Assembly: GCA_943735955.1 (NCBI GenBank)
Contig: OX030959.1
Span: 10,563,324 to 10,627,323 of the forward strand
DNA length: 64,000 nt
Direction of reading: 5' to 3'
From: Piscicola geometra
Lineage: Eukaryota > Annelida > Clitellata > Hirudinida > Piscicolidae
Below are positions 13,701 through 28,200 of the stretch, piece by piece. The position numbers were made by a program, and so were the translations under genes. A model generated the notes under the pieces. It worked only from the letters and a program-made list of their open reading frames with translations. It made no database searches and was not told where the DNA came from. Numbering within the stretch: position 1 is the stretch's first letter; each line of letters opens with the position of its first letter.

Positions 13701-16700
13701 AACTTCTAAGTATGGAATACTTCATCTCATCAATACTCTTTGCTTAAAATAAGTATTAAATGCAATAATAATGTATAACGAAGCCACCATTGCCAATGTC
13801 AAAATCTCCAACACTACATTTGAAGTTGTTATGATGAGTCCAAAGATTGGGGAGATTAGAACAAATGGGTGATGATGAAAACTTTTCAGATGAAATCAAA
13901 ATGGTCAGTTATATTATTTTCATTTTATAAATTGATAATTTGAATTTGAATGATTAATTTCCAAATGATTGCTCAGTTGATCATTTCGACAAAAGAAAAG
14001 ATGCCATTGATCTTATTCATATGACAACATGTCTGTTGCATCCCCAGGATGAAAGAATAATAGGAAAAAAGTTTGAGATAGAAAAGAAATAAATACCAAG
14101 ACTTTCATTAGAGAAAATTTAATTATATTTTGTACAGCCAGACCAAGCTGCAGTGCCGTTGAGAAAAAAAAACAAATGATGGTTATTTAGACCTATTATG
14201 ATTGTTTTTATAATGTAAAAATTATAATAAACTTATTATACTATCAAATTATACGAATGATTTTATATTTGCAGTTGTGGAGAATAAGAATGATATCAAA
14301 AAACATATTTCAAACATTATTGAAGAATTAATAATAATGAACGAAGAAAGTTGAAGATTATAAAGATGTTTTAGTTTATTTGAGTAAAATGAGCAATTTT
14401 CAAATACTACAAGAAGTAGCCAAAATTTTGTTTAGTATATCTGCAAGTTATATTCCCTGTGAACGGAATTTTTCAATATGTGGTCGTTTAACTTCATACC
14501 CAAAATCATCTCATTTGAAAGCTGAAACTCTTAACGGTTTAACCCGTGTGAAAAGCAATAAAGACTTGAATGAAATACTCAAAATCAATGACTAACTTTC
14601 TTTTCGATAAATATTTGAAATTTAAATAGTGTTTTTTTTATTTGATTTTAAGAAATATTCTCTGACTTTCAAATAATTGATTTGAAGAAATGTTCGAACT
14701 AGAAAGTTTTTGACCAGTGAAAACGGCAGCGAAAATGAATAAAAAAACAAAAAGTTTCGGGAACGGGTCGGGACCGGGAATCGAGTTGCGGGAACGGGAC
14801 GGGACGGGAATCAAAATTCTGATGTCCCATCGGGAACGGGACGGGATGGGAAAACAAATTTCGGGAACGGGACGGGACCGGGAATGAAAAAGCGTCCATG
14901 TCCGACCTCTACTCTGGATCCACCCCTGAGCGTGGTGTAGCATATGTATTTAGAGTGAAGATAGTAAAGATAGTTTTTGGTGTAATTATATTGATCGAGT
15001 AATGGTCTTATTCCTTATGATGTGTTGGCGAATGATGATGGTATGTTGTGTTATGTGTTTTAGTTTAGTTTTAGTGTGTTTGGTGAATAGCCGAAATAAG
15101 CTTTAAATTGTTTGAAAGAACTCAAAATAAAGTTAATTCAAAAAATCAATAGAACTAATTCTTGTGAAAGTATCAAATAGTGAATTCTCACCATCTTCTG
15201 TCACTTCGTCATCAAACAAGCCTTCAGCCACCAAAAATGCTTCTAGCTCTTTGTGGAACATGCGAATGACACTACCTCCCTGTAGTTTTGTAGCTGGTGT
15301 TGTTAGAATAATTCTTTTCAAATCAGTTGTAATAAAAAGTCAATAATTCAAAGTCAAAATTTTAAAAAGAAAGTATAATATTTCATCAAACAGAGAGTTT
15401 TTATTTATAAACTATAACACTTTTTGAAAAACCGAAAAAAAACAAAAAAAACAAAACTACTTTCATATAGGTCTTGAGCTCTTCTGAAGGCCTGTAGCAC
15501 TTGACGACTGTGAAGCCGGCTGGCTGCACTCCAAGGTTCAATTCGGATCTTTGTGGAACAAAATACTATCAATGCAGTATATCATTCAACTTTGAATTAC
15601 TTTTTCTTTACTTCGAACCAAACTAGTCTTAACTCGCTGCTTATCTAAGCTTTTCTCGGAAAAAAATTATTACAAGTTGATTTTTAAACCAATTAGCGCT
15701 GTTCTTTGATTGAAGATTTTATTCTTAATAATTCAAACAAAATTTTTTTAAATTTGAAGTTAATCTTGTTTTAAAGCAATTTTTTATCAGCTAATTTGAA
15801 ATTAGATAGTATAAAAGAGTTTTTTTTAGTCATAAAAGTAATAGAAACTATTGATGTTTTATCATAATTCATTTATATAAGTAATCCACATTAAAAAATA
15901 CAAAATGATCACAAATATAAATTTCACACATCTAATTCAATCCAGTTACTTAAACAAACAAGCTATGCGCCCAGAAAAGCTGAATAAACTTTCACATGGA
16001 ACTGTGTTTGCAAGAGATGACAAGTACTTTCTTGCCAGTTTCGCAAGAATCAGATTTGCTGCTCTATGTTTTTGCCCTTAAACAAGAAAACAAATGTTTG
16101 CAGTCGGTTGTTTGGGGAAGGTTGTATAGTTTTGGAATTTTTTTATCAATTTGTTTTTTCAACTCATTCGTGTTAATTCTCTTTCACTTTTTTGGCGACA
16201 TTTGAAAATTTCAAATTGATGATGGGATATTCTAATTACTTTTTTCTGCTCCAGTTTGAGATTAGGATTTGTGTGTAAACGGGATTGCATGAACTAGATT
16301 ATCTTTTAATGCTCATAATTTTTGTGTGAGATGATAAAATTGCAGGTAACAATATTGAACATGTTACATATTTTTACCGCCTTGAAGTTCCGTTGCAATG
16401 AGAAATTTTTCAACAAAATTTTTCTTTAAAAACGAAGGATATTTCTCAACGAAGTGTATTTAACTATTTTCTGTACCGCAAAACAATGGAATACTTTTTT
16501 TAAAGTTTAATTCCGATAAAATTAACAGCGTTATAATTCTAAAAAGCTCAAACTATATATAATATTAGTATTATTTATTTTACAATTATAATTGACCATT
16601 AGTAAAAATATGAAAAAAAGATAAAATTGGGAAGCAAAAAAATGATTAATGGAAAATGAGCAGTAAATTTGTAAGTTATTGTGATCGGTCGAACAAGTAC

Positions 16701-19241
16701 GTTTTCAGGGAACGGCTGAATGTCGCGGTCAAGCTCGGGGCTTTGAGTCTATTGGGAAGACTATTCCAAAAAAGTCGGCACTGCAACAAAAAAGCTTCTT
16801 GCACCTGCATACTTAAGTTTGTAGCTCTGTGGAACTACATCTTTTAACCTGGAAGACCTGAGTCTTTCCCTCTGAGGAAGACTTGCTCTCATGACAATAC
16901 AACTCGACAAATTACACTCATTACACAGAAACTTGTGCATTAACAAGATGTTTTTGTACTCAATTCTGTTTTCAACATGAAGCCAGTGGAGCTCCTCGAA
17001 AACAAAGCTGATGTGAGCACCTGTTTTGAGCCTAGCTGTGGTGCTGATTATGGACTGAAGTTGTGTCATTGACAACCCAGTAAGAATGATATTGCCATAG
17101 TTAATTCGACTGAGAACCAAAACAGAAGCCAATGTTCTCAGTTAGTCCTCGGTCAATAACCATCTAATGGATCGTATTTGGCGTGAAGAAACAAAGCAGG
17201 TTTGAGTCATCTTGTTGATGTGTGTCGTCATGGTGAGGTCTTTGTCGAATGAAACTCCTAGGTTTTTGACGCTTTCAAAACGAATTATCTCATTCTGACC
17301 AATGCGAAATGGATCTTTGGGAGTGTGAACAGAGTTTCGACGGGATGAGAGCCAGATAACTTCAGTTTTGCTGGAGCTAAGTTTCAGTTGATTGGCACCC
17401 ATCCAAGCAGCAATTTCATCAATGCATGACGACACCTTTTCTTGCAGGTCAGCCTAATGACCATAAATCTAGGTGTCTTCAGCATTAAAAACTCATGTCT
17501 AGCTGCTATTCTTTCCAACCTCAAGTGTACAAAAAGAACAGTAAAGGACCAAGGACTGAACCTTGGGGGACTCAGACAGCGGTAACCGACATGGTCGATT
17601 TTGTCCCACTAAGGCGGATGTCAAAACATCTGTCACTTAAGTAGTCTCTAAACCATGTTAACGCGATAAACTAGATTAAAATACAGCTTTAACCAAAATA
17701 CATAATATGCTGTTCAAACCTTGATTTGACCATGAGAGTAGTGTCTTTGAAAGTGGCAAAAGAAATCCTGAAAAAGTTCTAGAGAGTAAGAGAATGTATC
17801 AGTTTTTCCATCTTCATCAACAGACTACATAAAGAGTTTTGAGTTGAAGCTTTAATCAGGCTGTCATCGTATTTATAGAATAGTCATTTTTAAGTTAGAC
17901 TAGGCACACATATTTCATCACCAACCAATATACAACACGGGGTTCCTCAAGGCTCTGTTCTTCGACCGCTTTTTATCACCACATACATCTCACCAGTTTC
18001 AAATATCTTCAATCAATTCAATAAATAAAAATGCTGATAATATACAACTTCTTCAAATCATTACTCTTCATTCAACCAAGCTATTAATAACCTGACATAA
18101 ACATGCGTATTTATAATGCGCCAAGGCACGCAACTAAGGCAACACTCACATGACATAAGTCGTGAAACATCGCATCATATACACTAGGTATATGATGGCT
18201 TACGGTTGGCCTCAGGCGACCTTCAAGTTTCAGGTCCAATGACTTTACCATCTAAGCCAACCCTCTTGAATACAAACAATGGAAACTTGGTTCTTCAATA
18301 ACTACCTCCAGTTTAACATCCGAAATAATGAAACTTTTCCAAATAAATAGTTTAAATACCATATCATCTGTCGACATCAACTCATATAAAATCATATAAA
18401 AACTCATATAAAATCATCATTAATATCACTCTAATACTTGGTCACCCTCGAAAGCCAACTCACTTTCAAAAACCACATTTCATATATCATCCAATCATCT
18501 CAAAGCAATCAAACACATGCGCCCATATATTACCTCCCCGTCTCTTTTTCGCGAATATTTTAATTATTAAGCAGATTTGACTACTGTAACTCGCTATTAT
18601 TTAATATCATCAATCAAGAAAGAAATCGCCTACAGTCAGTTTTAAACAAGGCTGCTACAATCACACTCAATTGTGATTACCCAGGCCATCACCTTTTCCA
18701 GTCATCAAATGATAATCTTCACTGGCTTCCTATAAATTTCCGAATATCCTTTAAAAAAGCTATCACTGCATTCAAAATTCTACTACCTTCTATACCTTAA
18801 CATCTCAAAAATCTCATAACTAACAAACACATCAATCAAACAAACAATTTATATATTTTTTCTAATGGTCATAGCCTGACCGACACAGGCCATGTTACAA
18901 TGGTTCTAGGAACCCTTGTTCTTATACGCCAGAGACGTCACTCCACACGACGTACACTTTTTTCAATGCATACGTCGCTAACACCGCATCATATACACTA
19001 GGTATATGATAGTTCATCAAAGATTCGAACAGACAACCTTTGTGTCGCAACTCCGACGTCTACCATCTAAACATCCCCGCTCTCCAACTGCGTTCATATT
19101 CTTCTCACCAAGAATCAGCTACAAACAAAATCTCAAAATCCGTCACGCAACTCCAACAACTTGTAATGCCCTTCCACCGGCACTTCGCAATATCAACAAA
19201 TTTTCGACTTCCAAAGCCAAACTGAAAACTCTATTTGGCTT

Positions 19242-19277
<36 letters not shown>

Positions 19278-22200
19278 CTAATGATTTGTATAGCGCCCTT
19301 TACTAAGTGAACAAAAGCGCTCTTCAAATAAATTTGTTAAATAAAACGGTTTTTAGACCACTACCAATATATGTATATATATCAATTTAAATATATATTA
19401 AAAATTTAAAAAAAAACAATCAACCTCAATAACTCAACCTCACCCACACCACCATGAAAATCACCGCTAAAAAATCACTATCACAACCAATAAAAAAACT
19501 CAATTATTAACCACAGTACCAACTCTCAAACCACAGTACAATCATCCTCAAAACAAAAAAAACACAATCATCATTCTTCTCAATTTTCTGTCTTGCCACT
19601 GGTGCCGAGGCTGCAAAAGAGGGTGAAGGAGAAGTCCTTGCCAACGCTGGTACTGCTGCTGCTATGGCAGGATTTCTCCTTTATGTCGCAGCTCACTTGA
19701 TTCCCTGCGGCCATCTTGGTCTGCTGCTTGACAGATTCTAAACAACCAACATTCGCACTAAAAACATTCTAATTAATTAAATTTAATTTTTAGTTAGACT
19801 TAAGATTCTAAAATTTTAATATATTATACCCAAAACCGTTTATTCTACAAATTTATTTGAGCTAACCAAAACCGCTATCACTCATAATAATTATTCTATG
19901 CTACTCTTTGGTTCCTTTTTTATTTGATTTCTTTATTGCATTACGACGTTGTGATAATGCTTCAGGTGCGTGCCCGGGCGCTATAAAAAAACGAAAATTA
20001 TTATTCTTATTACTAACTTATTCTATATTTAAAATTTGTTTTTAATTCTTGATTTTTGTAATGCTAGACACACTAAACCAGATGTTTCAGTTGAAAACAC
20101 AATACTTGCGCATTTAAAAGAAATTCTCCTATTACTCAGCAGAAAAATTTAGCAAAAATATTTTTTTCATAAAAAAACTCTCTTATTCACTCAGCAGTGG
20201 CTCAAAAAAAGCTTTTGTTAGCTTCGAAAAGTACGAAAAATTTGAGATTGATTGATTCAAAAAGCATAAGTATGACTCAGGCCAGACTATTGAAAAGAGA
20301 ATAGAACAGCATCATGCTAACTAGAAATTACAAATCAGCTTTTGTACCAGGTTAAGCTCTTTTCAACGAATCCTGGATCATGTACGCATTTCAGAAAGGT
20401 CTGACGTTTGGAAAGCAAACTTGGACTAATTGGAAGGCAGCTTTCACATCAATCCATTCGTTATTCAGCGTATTCTCAAATAGTAAAGCAAGTCAAATTG
20501 GAAAAACTTAGCTCCCAAAAGCATTTCAAATGTTTTTGAAAAGACTTAAACAATAAATAGGCTATCTTTCAACTTCACGGATTCAGCAATAACGAGGTAT
20601 AACCTTCTGACATTAACTTGAAAGCATTTTTCTATGAGATATGACAATAAAAGCGTTCTGTGGGTTGGACTAAGTAGCAACTACAGAGCTTATCATACAG
20701 ACACAGAAATAGTAGACAAGAGGCTGCAGCGAAAATTTATAATGGTTTAAGTAGCTTTAAAACCTAAACTCCGCCAATTTGCAGCATCAAAGCACATCGT
20801 TGAGTATCAAACAAAAAGAGATGGAAATGAGTCAATTAAAAATATCAGTATTAACTATCTTTTTAAATCAAGCACGCACCCAACGGAGAAATTATCAATC
20901 TTCCAGAAGGCACTTGCATGAAAGAACTGGCCTGGAGACTTGACGCTCTCGAATATTACCTGGTCTAATATTTGAACCTGTTTTGTTGTTATTTTTGATA
21001 TGAGTAATGGTGCTGCTGCTATTAATAGTTTAGTTGTTAGTAGAGCTGTGGTTTAATCTATGTTAACTTTCGATTAACACGTTAATCAAAACGCCATTAA
21101 AACGTTAACGAATTGAAAAAAATTAACGAATTATCACAAAATTATTGCATATAAACATTTTAATGGATTAAAATTTATAAAAATATTTTTTTTTACTGTA
21201 TTGGCTACATTGTCAGCAAGTTAACACAAACTTTCTTATAATTAACTGTCAAAAAAAGAATGAGAAAAGTGCATTTACATTATTGTAGATTTGCCACAGA
21301 ACTCATTGGCCATGGAAATTACGTGACATTCCGTATAGTGTTACAGACAACTTGTTACTTTAAAAAAAAATGCATTTCACCAGATGATCCTTATGTCAAT
21401 CGGAAGAAAAGTAACGTGGAAAGTTGGAAAAACTAGTAGAAGATTAGAAAACTTCCAAAACTATACAGTCTTCACTGAACAAGCGACTACGAACATGTGT
21501 AGCTTCAGATTATGAAGATGAAGATACTTGGGAGCGGGGATGGCTTAGATGGTAGACGTCGGACTTAAAGGTCGCCAATTCGAATCCCTGTAAAGCAACG
21601 TGAACTATCATATACCTGGTGTATATGATGCGGTGTTTGCGACGTATGCATTGAGAGATGTTTACGTCGTGTGGAGGGCGTCTCTAGCGCATTTGAACCA
21701 TGGTTCTCAGATACATTGTAACATGGCCTGCGTCTGTTAGGCTGTGAATAATACAGACCATAAAAAAAACCTCAATAATTCAACGTTATAAAACAGAATC
21801 TAAAGTAGGCTTTGAGAGCTGTTCTCTTGTTTGGTGGCAACAATAGGAAAGAACATATCTGGTTCATGTAAAACTGGCAAGAAAATACTTGTCATCTTCT
21901 GCAAGTACAGTTCCATGTGAACATCTATTCCGTTTGTCAGTTAGCAAAAAAAGAGCCTCTTTAGCTGAAAGACTTGTTTTCTTGAGTTACTGGTTCAAAA
22001 AAACGGTACTCTTAAACACAGACAGAATAAAATAAAAAACAGCTGATTGCAATGTTTATTTATTTTTTGAATCAGCTGATGTTTGGTATCTAACAATAGC
22101 ATATATTGGTCATATTTTCTTCAGATTTTGGTAAATTATCCGAAGCGTAAATTTTATCGTAAAAATGAACAATTACTAAAGCTTTCACTTTTTTTAAATA

Positions 22201-25200
22201 ATTTGTTTGAAGATATATATTTCGGCAAACAATCTGAGGCGAGGTACATCGTAAAATAAACAATAAATAAGGCTTCTTTACCTGCTAATGAAAAAGATTA
22301 CTGAGATGATGATGATGATGGTAGATGAATTTTCTCTAAGCATTGATGACTATTCATTTTCTAATATAGAATTTGAATGCTTTTGGAATCTATGGCAATC
22401 AATCCATACACCAGCACTTGATTTCAAAAGATCTGCGTGGGTTTTAACTCCCTAATGTTGTAAAAATGTACCAACATTATTCTATTTTTATGGAAGTTTG
22501 ATAGATGTAGATTATTTGAATATTGATACTCAAGTCTTGACTGAATTATACTTGTCAGATATGAATAGTTGAAATCTAAAAAAAATACGGTCGCTTTTTT
22601 ATTAAAATTTTTAACAATAGCAAAAAGCGACCATATTTTCTAGTTAAATTTTAACTTAAAAACCAAACATCAGCTGAATCAAAAATAAATAAACAGTGTC
22701 ATTAGGTGTTTTTTATTTTCCTCTGTTCATGCTTACGAGTACCGTTTCTAACATATCCTTACCGTTGTTTTACCCTACAGCTATTTGAACATTGGAAACT
22801 TTTCTATCGTGGAGCAGCTCTACTAAAAAGATGAACGGATTTGTATATATTGAATCTCGAAGTTAAACGCCAAATACACTTTCAAACATATTGTTTTGCA
22901 ACACCCTAATAGATAATAATCTTGCAAATAGAAAATAAGAAGGTTAAACAATTCACAAACTGATTCTCCTTCGGTCTTGACTTTGTACCTGGGGAGAATC
23001 TTTATCTGTGCGTGCTTTCCGTTGTAGTCATGAAGATGGACCTAGTGAAAATATTATCATATTTACACGACATAGTTTTTCAAAAAGATAACCATGTTAA
23101 CCTCAATCTGTGAATCAAAATACTAACTTTCTCAACCGGTCATCATTAAATTTATTTTTAATATAATGATATGTACCGCTAAACGTAAAAAAATAACTTT
23201 TATTATTTAAAATGTGAGAAAAAAACCTATAAAAGATCTATTGATCAAAATCGTTGTCGAACAAAAAGATACGAGACCTATTTGCCGAACAAAATGTCAT
23301 GGTTTGTTCCGTTCCCTATGATTCCTGTCCCGCTCCTTTCCCGCAACTTGAATCCTGGCTCCAACCCGTTTCTGAAATTTGTTCACTTGCTCCCGACCCA
23401 TTCCCCAAATGAACATTTTTTTTTCTTTTTATTAATTCTCACTGCCGTGTTCACCGTTCTTGAACTTACTAGTCCTAACATGTATTATTTGAACGTCAGA
23501 AAAAATTTGATAAGTTTTTCTCATCAATCATTTGTGAAAATGTAAAAATAATGAAAAAAATTGTGTTTTTTTTCTGTGTACATTTTACAAATTTTTATTA
23601 TTTTACGTGAAAAATTCATGACGAAATGTTTCAGTTGAATTCATGATAATTTATCATCAAAATTGATAATTTTATTTAAAACATTTTGAATTTCAATCAA
23701 AGCCTCAACCTTAACCTTCACTCCTAAACTTACCCCACGAACTTTTTATTACTTTTAACACAATTTTCAACCAAAGTCTCAACTTGTACCCATAACTCTA
23801 ATCCTTCTCCTTCTCTTAACCCCAAACCTCAACTCAAACCCTTAACTATAACTTTAAACCTAACCTCTAACCCCAATCAACTCCAATTCTCAATCCTAAC
23901 CCTTCACTCTAACTCTTAAACCCTTAAACTCTAAGCCTAACTTCTAGCCCCTAACCCGAACCCGTCGGCGAATCAAATGCATCCATTATAATATTATGAA
24001 AAAAATGTGTTAGAATATTTATAATAATTAATTTATGTAAAAAAAAGTAATTGTATTAATATAAGATTCTACTAAATGTTGATTCTAATTAAGAGAAGTT
24101 AGTCTCATCTTAAATCGAACATGGAAGGAAAAAGAGGAGACCGAGGCTGTATGTTACAGGAGTTGTATGTTACAACTCTTATAAGAAAAAATTGAAAATT
24201 ATGGGGAAAAGAGTGTGATATGAAAAAATAGTTTCTGGATTCGTGTTCTTGAACATGTTATATCTAAATTAGTCTTTGTATTTGATTGACTTTCTTTTCA
24301 AATTACTTTAAAACAACTTTTCATAAAAAGGTTTAAAACATGTTTCATGCTTTAATTAACGGCGTTTATTTACTATTAATTATTAAATGAGTCATATGGT
24401 ATTGGTTCCATCGTTGTCATAGCCAGAATGGGGGAGTAGGCTCCTTTAAGGCCTGCGTCTCTGTACCACTAACAACTAAGTCCAAATCCTTCTGACAGAA
24501 GAAGGGGCCAAGGCGGGTCATTGAACCAGTCTGGGCAGAACAAGGCTTCTACATACTTCGCCCAAACTAGCGCCTTGGAGATGTCACTCTAGTCCCGCAC
24601 AAACAGAAAGACAGCAGTTTATGGGTTATAAGTTTCTACTCAATTGGCGTAGAGCCACGGGTTGTCTTCACAGTCCCACTGGTAACTACCGCCCATCCAA
24701 AACGGGCAGCTTGCGGTAAATAGGATGTTAGATTTGCCTGCTTCAGTGGGTGCTTGGTGCTTAGAGCGTTATCTAGACACACCAAACAAATATATATAAA
24801 AAGATATAAAAACTCGTATTGCATGGAATGTGCGCCTAATGCGCACCAGAATGACTAACGATCTTTGTGAGTTGCACAGACTCAACGTCGACGTTGCAGT
24901 TCTACAGGAAACGCGTTTTTCAGAGTCTGGATCTTTGAAAAAGGAACACTGCACAGTCTTTTAGCAAAATAAAAGAGAAGACCAGGGAAACCTTGGCACA
25001 GAGAATCCTCACTCGGCGCTTTCTCACAGCATATATGCATCTATGCGCTTACCATGCCGGCCAGCGCCAAATATAAAGACCAATTAAGCAGCGTTGTTGC
25101 CACAGTTACTGCTTTTGAACGTCTTTACTGACCACGAGATATGGCCAAATGTGCTGGGTCGCCATGGCATTTAAAAAATGAACAAAAATAGCCAGAGACT

Positions 25201-28200
25201 ACTCGAACTCTGTTGCTACCACAATTTGTACTTAACAAGCAAAATTGAAGTTATCTGGCTCTCATTCCGTCGAAACTCTGTTCAGACTCCCAAAAATCTT
25301 TTTCGCATTAGTCAGCCTTTTGAAAGTGTCAGAAACCTAGGAGTTTATCTTAAAAAATATCTTATGACGAAACACATCAACAAGATGACTCAAACCTGCT
25401 TTGCTTCTTCACGCCAAATTCGATCCATAAGATGGTTATTGACTAAGGACTCTAAGGTCTGCTTTAATTCTCAGTCAAATCGACTATGGTAATATAATTC
25501 TTACTAGGTGGCCAATGACACAGTTGCAGAAAATTCGTTCTATAATCAACACCACAGCTAGGCTCATAACAGGTGCTAGAAACTATGATCACATCAGCAA
25601 TGTTTATCCTGAATCGCAATGCAGCTTCAGAACTACTGTCGACATGATCTTCTCTTTGCGTCAGCTTCAGGAAAAGTACAGAGAGCAGCGGATGCCGTTC
25701 ATCGACCAAGGCATTTCGTAAAAACGGCCTGTTTTCGGCTACTCAACTTCCTATCACGAAAACACATGTTAGGGTTAAATCAGTTAAATGGTTTATACTT
25801 TCAAGTAATATAATAATTATATGTGAAAAAAAAGATCGGATTCGCGTGATACCAGATGTTTCACATCATGCAGTGGAGAATGTCTAGGAAACTCAAAGTT
25901 CAATTTGAAGTTTTTCTGCCTAAAACGGCTCAAAATTTATTATGCTTTATTTGAAAATTTTAACAAATGAAATTACTTTGCCGTTGAGAAGTGTTTACTA
26001 TTGAGCAGAAGCGGGAAATAGCAAATTTAGTTCTTAGAGCAGCGAAACTGTCTCCCACCTAAAAAGTCAAAAACATACATATCAGTATGCTCTGAAAACG
26101 AAATCTGGTTTTTGAAAGATCTAATAATGCTCTTAACACAAGCGCTGATAGGTTCAAGTCATTTTTCTACGAAAAGTTTCTTCTCAATACAAACTCATGA
26201 GGCTTCAACCGGGCAAACGTTAATTTTTTTTATAAGCTGGCTTTGGTAAAGGAATTTCACAATTCTCAAACAATAAATGTGTTTATTTTATTTCATTTAA
26301 AATGCATATGTAACATTCAACCTTGACTAATGTGAAAAACAGCCCTAATGAATTTAAATAACAAACTAGTTTTTTTTAATCTTGTGACTCAAAGAATTGT
26401 AAAGAATGTAATAAATGTAAGAATTTAAGAACATACATACAGAAATTGTTTATAAAAACTCTTTTAAATAACGAACTTATAACATCATTTGTAAAATTTT
26501 GTTATTATTTTTTTATGGTCTTTATTATTCACAGCCTGACAGACGCAGGCCATTTTCTAGTTCTACAATGTGTTTATTTTCTACATGTTCTACAATGGTT
26601 TTGAGAACCATGGTTCTTATGCGCTAGAGACGTCACTCCACACGACGAACACAATGCACTAAAATACCTTATGGTTAGGTGCACTTTGAAAACAAACACT
26701 TTGCAACCCTATTGATTGCGTTTTGATGAGATAAACTACTTGGCTGTTCCACCCATTTCAATCTTACTCTTTCTTCCTTTTTAGATAGTTTTGCTCCATT
26801 TAAATCGTCTATCCTCTAAAAAATCTCCATGGTATGATTGTGAGTGCACGACTTTTAAGCGACTAGTTCGCAAGTATGAACGAACTTATCGATCTACTCT
26901 CACTATATCCTGTTTGAATAAATAGCAAAATTATTTCTCTTTTTATCGCATTCTCTTTTTTAATAAACACTTCGTTTTTAAGAAATTCTCTTCCTCCAAT
27001 TCTAAAAATAGGTAGTCTTCTTTAGCTAAACTTTTACATTAAAACTCTCCTCCTACAACCCTTTTTAAAGAACTCTTCTTTTTATTCTATCCTATTGTTT
27101 TTGATTTGGTTAACTTATCTTTGTCTACATCTAAATACAAGTAATTGTTTTAGAAAATCAGCATCGTGATGTTCGTTTTGCAGCACTAAAAACTTTAACA
27201 ATATTTAATTGAATAACTGAAGTGTTAGAACATTTGTGGTATCAAAGTTTCAAATTGTGATATTACAAGTATTAATACTAGAGCAAAAAAATGAAGTTGT
27301 TATTCGGAGAAAATTCTAAGGTAAAGGCATTCCTAGATCTCAGTACATAGGATGTCAACATCACGTATTAGATTTAGTCCTAGGGCAATCGACCAAACTT
27401 TTGGTGGGAAGACAACTCTTTCTAACTTATCCTATGACTTTCTAAAAGAAATTAGCGAAAACTAGACAAATCTTGAAAAATAATTTAAAAAACTAAAGTA
27501 AAAATAAAATTTTAAAGCATCAAATGGCTCCACGATATGAGTTTTGTCTATTAATTGGGAATGGCATTTCGATAAACATGGGTCGGTTCCTTTCATTAAC
27601 TTTAAAGCTTTACTTAATATAAATAATGCAAGGTGGAATTGGTTCCAAGGTTGTCATAGCCAAGGGGTGGCAGTGGTAGAAAGCTCCCTTACAGCGTGCG
27701 TCTTTTGACAACTAAGTCCAACTCCTGGCCTGCTCACGGTGGAACTGCTTCTACTGACAGGAGAAGAGGCGAAGGCGGGTCACTGGCGCCTTAAAACCAG
27801 TCGCTTCGAACAGATGGGGCTTATCAGCTCGGGAAAGCAACCCATCTAGGAGAAGGAGAACTCTGACTACCAACCGCTGCTAACCCTTATCAACACCTAT
27901 CAGACCACCCATCAGGCCAAGAAACATGAATTCATAGATATGCTGAGAGAGCTGCAACACTGCAACCAAGAGCCTAATGCGGAAGTCAGATGGAACTCGC
28001 TCCGGAATACCATCTTCAGAACTGCTTTACTCACGTATGGTAAAAAGGAACACAAGAACACCGATTGGTTCGAAGCGAATACGGCAGATCTCAAGCCTTT
28101 TATTGACGCCAAGAGAAAGGCATTGATCGAATACAAACGCGACCCGAGTCAGTCCACTTTCGAAGAGTTGAAAGACTGCACCCTTAAAGTCCAAATCAGG

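Larger units (their letters stand above)
17880..19256 (+). mobile_element. CR1/L2-like LINE fragment with two SINE insertions
   Basis: The plus strand shows QHGVPQGSVL (17930), LGVTLESQLTFKNHISYII-like sequence (18420-18500), SRFDYCNSLLF (18565) and LHWLPINFRISFKK (18720). The C-terminus is ATPTTCNALPPALRNINKFS (19150), followed by a TCAA microsatellite at 19240-19278. SINEs interrupt it at about 18140-18262 and 18865-19080. Stops are scattered. A second family member at 10 kb and an RT region at 42.4-43.3 kb belong to the same group. Confidence 0.8.

Noticed and set aside
15133..15321. Open frame extending beyond exon 9 on both sides
   Set aside because: Only 15192-15279 is exon. The extensions run through the acceptor and donor into intron sequence.
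15595..15640. Candidate for the missing receptor exon 7 (reading ISSELRLVWFE)
   Set aside because: It is too short, alignment to the GDKVVLNP segment is poor, and its phase does not lead into exon 8.
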